Source of the DNA: Nymphaea colorata
Lineage: Eukaryota > Streptophyta > Magnoliopsida > Nymphaeales > Nymphaeaceae
Length of the DNA stretch: 64,000 bases
Direction: 5' to 3'
Assembly: GCF_008831285.2 (NCBI RefSeq)
Contig: NC_045148.1
Span: forward strand, 7,321,001-7,385,000
Shown here: piece by piece, positions 59,427-64,000 of the stretch
Position numbering within the stretch: the first letter of the stretch is position 1
Layout: each line of letters starts with the position of its first letter
The notes under the pieces: model-generated
Databases searched by the model: none
What the model saw: only the letters and a program-made list of their open reading frames with translations
Told to the model about the DNA's origin: nothing
Program-made: the position numbers and the translations under genes

Positions 59427-59768
59427 CAATGTTGTAAAAAGCGTATGGTAAGCCGTATCGGTTTGACTTTAAAATACGTTGTATCGTAAAATATCGTAAC
59501 TGTATTGTATTTTTTTTTAAATAATCAGAAAAAATATAAGAAATTCTCAAAAAATAATAAAAAATTAATAGAAAATACCTTATCGTAATTATATTGTACG
59601 TATCGTAACCGTACCGTAGCCGTATCGTACGTATCGTAACTGTATCACACGATACAGTGCCTGTATCGTAACTGTACGATACATGTGGTGTATCATATCA
59701 TATTTTTTGAAACGCGACGATACGTATCGTACTATACGGTCCCATATCATACGATACGTACAACACTG
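59427..59768. mobile_element. hAT-type MITE made of ATCGTA palindromic words, with 8-bp target duplication
   Basis: The 342-bp element begins CAATGTTGTA and ends TACAACACTG (imperfect inverted termini). It is flanked by AACTTAAG (59419-59426) and AACTTAGG (59769-59776), octamers that differ at one base. The interior is an irregular run of CGTATCGTAAC, GTATCGTACGTATC and CGATACGTATCG words, repeatedly self-complementary. It has no coding capacity. Confidence 0.8.
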
Positions 59769-60847
59769 AACTTAGGTGTATTTGCTTTAATGAAAAAAGA
59801 AATGATTGCCGACGGATGGACAACCATTTGAGCCCAGTGTTGGTAACCATAGTTCTCTATTTCGATATTTTCGGCCATATGTGATATCAGTTTGCATGAA
59901 CTTTATATTTTTTTTCATGACTAAATAAGTTACAAATACTTGCCTCAGTGGTGCAACTCCTTCAGGAGAATATGTTAAGATGCCCACCTTGTTCCCTTTT
60001 GAGAGTTATTTTATCTGCATATTTTGAGGGTCATGATGTTGTTGCGGCTGCAATGCTTAATGGGCAGCCATCATGGATAGCATTGCTTCTAATTGAAAGC
60101 AATGAAAGCTGTCCTTAGCCTCAAACTTCAGAGAACCTTGCCGCTGTTGAATTACGAGACTCAGCATATTATCATTCTACAAAAGAAAATTGATCTTGTT
60201 CAAGACAGTGCTTCCATGAACTAGTATGACGTAATTTAGAAATGTATTTGGATTAATGGTCTGATAGCTTAGATTTCACATTTCAAGTAAAAAAGCATTG
60301 TGCTTTTTTTTTTTTAAGAAAAAATAAATTATTGAAAGAACCAGTGATCCTTCTATTTGCAGAGAGCAGTTACAGATGGAGCAACTGGTCGGAAATTGAT
60401 GAAATGAAAGGAGGGAATAAAGGTGGAAGCATTCCAAGGGAATGTCTCCTTTCAATCATGGAGTTGTTTTGAAGCGATAGTTTTTCTGGGGAGAACTATT
60501 TCAAAGGTCTTTAGTGTACCTTATTTGCAATGTCAACTTAATAAAGTTGGAGAAACATTCCATTGATTGAGTCAAACTTGGTTTTACTTTGATTTATGGA
60601 AAAATGAGCTTCACCCTTGACATGGAGATTAGTTACCGTCAATAAATTATGGCAGCAGTATTCAACCATCATGTTCAAGTGGGAGGGTTGTTTCATTTTT
60701 TATGGAATTATATAGCGGCGAGTAAAATCTCCGCTATATGGGTTTGACCTTGGCCAGAGTCTTCCACTGGTAGAGATTTGTTAGTGATTAACCACTGTTG
60801 GATTTTTTCTTTTTTGCCAATGGTAACTTTCCCAACGCCACTTGAAC
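59769..60847. other. Gene-free stretch
   Basis: AT-rich sequence with no gene I could support. A poly-T/poly-A patch lies near 60307-60325. Confidence 0.45.
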
Positions 60848-61081
60848 GGTTACATCTTAGTTCCTTGCTATGCTTGGTACAAGTTCAGTCTCCTTTTTAA
60901 CTTATGATCTATGCGACTCTTCATCGTGTCAAGACTTGACTGATATCGGTGTCCAACCTTTGGGTCAAGTATGTGTGAAGGCTGCATTGCTGTTCAAAAC
61001 GGAACAATTTTTAAGATCGACACAAGAACCAATTGAATTCTGGTCATAAGATGGAGTATTTCGTCCTAGTATTCAATTGAA
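60848..61081 (+). repeat. Decayed copy of the O-methyltransferase 3' flank
   Basis: In order, the words GTTACATCTTAGTTCCTTGC, CTATGCGACTCTTC, GTCAAGACTTG, TGATATCG, TTTTAAGATCGACACAA and CCAATTGAATTC align with the downstream flanks of both O-methyltransferase genes (about 52680-52890 and 56315-56500), in the same orientation. No O-methyltransferase exon was found upstream of it. This indicates a third tandem copy whose gene body has been lost. Confidence 0.7.
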
Positions 61082-62837
61082 AGGCAGAATCTTTCACCCT
61101 TCTCTCATATCCCTCAGTCTCTGTTCACTAAAAAATCTTGCAGAGGGCGTAGAATTACCAAAATATCTTCATTAAAATAAAAAGGAAGAAACTTTTTGAA
61201 ATGGTAAAAAGGGATTGTAAAAAAAAGTTGAAAAGTCATTTCACAAGGAATCACTACATCAATAGTGTTTTTGACCCAAAACACACGGCTGGCACTGGGT
61301 AGAACACCATGCTGTAGGGGCTCGTCCTTTTGTGAAGGTGCAATTTTGTGACCTTTTTATGCTTGCCCACCTCCTTATTATCCGGGTATTTTAGTTATTG
61401 GGCACAACAACATTGTAGTTCAATCATGCCATGAGCACCAATATGCCTCCGATTGAGAAGTGTGAGAACATGTCACCGGATGGCACAGAATACCCAATCT
61501 TTATCAGATTTGTGGAAGCAGATGAGCATCGGCCGCCGGCTGTCGTAGGCGACTCACTGAAATCTGGCGGCACTCCAAAATTCGACCGCTTCCTCCCGTG
61601 ATCTCCAAGAAATCTAAGAATGTGCAGGGATGATCTGCAGGGACCTAGAAATCAGTTGGACCCCTGCTTGATAGTTGGAAGTGCTGAATTTAACAGCGCC
61701 ATGTGATTGAATCGCGACGGTCTATCGGTGTTCTTCACGGTTTCTCAAGTCTCGACTGCAGCACCGTCAAAATTCGCACGTTCAACATACAATCAACAAT
61801 TTCGGATTAATTCGCTCAAGGCTATTGCCCACCCAAAGTGCGAATACATTAGAGTTTCTCTAAGGGCTATCTCATACTCAAGAGGGGGGATTGTGAGGAT
61901 ATTTATAGAGAGTTTTGGAGCCAAAACTCAAAATTTAAATTTTTTTGAATTTCATAAAATTTTCATTCGAATTTCAAAGAATTTTGAATTATTTTTAATT
62001 TTTTTTTAAAAAATAGGTTTTGACTAAGTGGGATTGGCCACTAGCCCTACAAACACCCCTTTGAGGTGTGGGCAGGGCTATTGTCCACCCAAAGAAATCA
62101 AAACCGCTCCCTAAGGGGCGGTTTTTTTTGCAAGAAAAGGAGGGAGGCTTGCAATAGCAGACCCCTGCCCGGGCGCTGTTGCATGCCAAGCGCAACAGCG
62201 ACCGGCACTTGGAGACCACGCGCGGCAGCGCCTTGCGCGCTGCCTCGCGCATGACGGGCGCTGCTGTGACCGCATGACGGGCGCTGCAGTGATCACTGCA
62301 ATGATCGCTGTTGCATAATGTTGTAACTTCACGCGATAGCGTAGCGCGCGACGCTACGCAATCGCGTCTGCGCATCGGGCGACGTGTTGTCTTGCGACGC
62401 CCTGTGGTGCGACCAATTGTCATGGGACGCGCAATCCTTTGTTTTTATTTTTTTATATTTTATTATTTTTTCCTAAGGGTTTTTCGTAAAAAATCATAAA
62501 AATTTCTTTTTTTGTTTAATTTATTTAAAAGGCATATAAACCTAGTTTTATTTACAAAAAAGGAGGTCGACTTCGTTTTAAGCTTCAAAAATATATTTTG
62601 GTACCAGGACGAAACATAAAATGGGGAGAAGTTTGTGCATGGGCACGCAACACTTATAGCATATGACTCTGTTGTTTTGAACTCGATTTTGGATTTTGAC
62701 TTTGAAATGTTGATTTGGATTTAATTTTTGGGTTTTGGATCTAATCTGGATCTGAAATTTGGATTTTGGATTTGAATCTTGCGCGTAAATTTGGGTTTTG
62801 TGCTTGGGTAAAATAACACAATTGTTTTCAAAAAATT
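61082..62837. other. Repeat-like region with a GC-rich block
   Basis: At 61700-62130 there are LTR-like features: a TATTTATAG near 61899 and a repeated phrase GGCTATTG(C/T)CCACCCAAAG (61820 and 62077). From about 62135 to 62430 the sequence turns strongly GC- and CpG-rich, with a doubled GCATGACGGGCGCTGC (near 62250 and 62273), in an otherwise AT-rich setting. After that come AT-rich sequence and repeated TTTGGATTTGAAT-type words to 62800. No gene was supported. The block may be the LTR and leader of an unidentified retroelement. Confidence 0.4.
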
Positions 62838-64000
62838 TTGGGGTTATTACAATTAGTCTGCAAATTATACAAATTTCAAAATGAATCATCATCCCGAGAA
62901 GCTTATGATATGAAAACTATACCTCAAACCAATGATAGATTTTGGTATCCAGACACTGGCGCTACCCATCACATGACTGCCGATCTAAACAAGTTATCTG
63001 TTCACTCAGAATATCGTGGGTAGGATCAATTGAGAATTGGAAATGATGCTGGTATTCAAATCAAGAATATTGGTAATGTTTCTCTCTCCAGCTCAGACTC
63101 ACATTTTTTTTTTAAATAATGCGCTGCATGTTCCTACTATTTCCAAGAATCTTCTATCAGTGCATAAATTTGCCCCTGACAATGATGTTGTTTTAGAATT
63201 TGACGCAAATCATTGCGATGTTAAGAATCAGACAGTAGGGGAGAAACTTATGGAGGTAGCAAATAAATGAGGCTTATATCAGCTAAAGTTACAACATTAT
63301 CCAGCTCGCTAGAAAACAGCACTTGTGGGAGAAGGAGTCTCGGTTGATGATTGGCACAGTCGAATTGGACATTCTGATTTTAGAACTGTGATGCATGTTT
63401 GGAATAAATTTGATTTACCTATTGACAGCAAGTCTTATACTAAGATATGTGATGCATGTCAAAAAGGGAAGAGTCATGCTCTTCCTTTTGTACCGACACA
63501 ACATAAGATTGAAGCTCCACTTGATTTGATTTTCACTGATGTTTAGGGACCATCAGCTATTTCATCTTTTCATCTTTATATGGTTATAGCTACTATGTTA
63601 ACTTTATGGATGCATTCTCTCACTTTTCTTGAATATACATTATAAAAAATAAATCAGATGATCTCTCTGTTTTTAAAACTTTTCAAGTTATAACAACAAT
63701 TTGATCGAAAAATCAAGGTTGTTCAAAGTGATTGAGGAGGAGAATATCCAATTGTTTTCACCTACCTCAAACAGATTGGTATTGTTTATAGAGATGTTTG
63801 TCCACATGCTCACCAACAAAATGGCAGCATAGAAAGCAAACGTAGGCATGTAGTTAGCATCGGATTGACGCTTCTCGCACATGCTAACTTTCCTTATAAA
63901 TATTGAGACTTTGCCTTTAGAACTGTTGTCTTCTTGATCAATAGAATGTCAATTTGGGTTCTTAAAATGAAGTCACGGTATCAAGTTTTGTTCAAAAACT
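62838..64000 (+). pseudogene. Decayed Ty1/copia pol (protease, GAG-pre-integrase, integrase start)
   Basis: In order: RFWYPDTGATHHMT (protease active site), NVSLSSSDSH, VLEFDANHC, VDDWHSRIGHSDFRTV and KICDACQKGKSHALPF (GAG-pre-integrase His/Cys motif), then APLDLIFTDV at the start of the integrase core. Stops and frameshifts interrupt it at about 63021, 63118, 63268 and 63544 and repeatedly after that. The integrase continues in fragments up to the window edge, where the element is cut. It is on the plus strand and belongs to a different, more decayed copy than the one at 25-26.7 kb. Confidence 0.85.

Noticed and set aside
61252..61300. CACTACATCAATAGTG resembling a CACTA transposon terminus
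   Set aside because: Only one end-like motif was seen, with no matching inverted end, target duplication or transposase. It is too weak to call.
62100..62126. GC stem followed by a T run, like a bacterial terminator
   Set aside because: The window is plant nuclear DNA; the stem (AAAACCGC/GCGGTTTT) is only a chance or repeat-derived hairpin.
1..64000. CRISPR array, bacterial operon or phage-like system
   Set aside because: None was seen. The direct repeats are microsatellites, MITEs or the 438-bp array, and the genes have plant introns.

Overview
This window is nuclear DNA from a flowering plant. The evidence is intron-rich genes with GT-AG introns, the plant-only stomatal peptide EPF1, a plant-type DUF789 protein, tandem small-molecule O-methyltransferases, a PPR relic, Ty1/copia and Ty3/gypsy retrotransposons with tRNA-Met-type primer sites, many MITEs and long (TA)n tracts. 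The species cannot be named from what is visible. Exons were placed by reading frames, splice dinucleotides and remembered family alignments; no search was run.

Layout. 1-7.3 kb: AT-rich intergenic DNA with a minisatellite, several MITEs and a lone second exon of an O-methyltransferase (pseudogene, 2.5 kb). 7.4-9.1 kb: a complete two-exon EPF1 gene (+). 9.1-12.9 kb: intergenic DNA with MITEs. About 12.9-30.0 kb: one ELMO-domain gene (+). Its long introns hold a five-unit array of 438-bp repeats (14.75-16.94 kb) and a composite of broken retrotransposons (19.5-26.9 kb). 30.25-30.5 kb: a possible small membrane protein on the minus strand. 30.8-37.5 kb: no gene seen, but two MITEs and microsatellites. 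37.7-43.4 kb: a complete 13-exon GH27 alpha-galactosidase (+), convergent with a complete 5-exon DUF789 gene (-) at 44.6-47.1 kb. 47.1-51.4 kb: intergenic, with three long (TA)n tracts. 51.4-56.2 kb: two nearly identical O-methyltransferase genes in a tandem segmental duplication with a period of about 3.6 kb; a decayed copy of their 3' flank lies at about 60.85-61.08 kb. 56.8-58.1 kb: a frameshifted PPR pseudogene. 59.4-59.8 kb: a hAT-type MITE with 8-bp target duplications. 61.7-64 kb: a GC-rich repeat-like segment followed by a decayed copia pol region that runs off the window.

The genes do not form one pathway. They are housekeeping or developmental genes plus a small O-methyltransferase cluster that is still duplicating and decaying. 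The points most worth following are the array of identical 438-bp units in the ELMO intron, each carrying the same exon-like 49-nt segment with good splice sites and a frame-breaking length, and the cluster of amino-acid changes between the two O-methyltransferases in the predicted substrate pocket.
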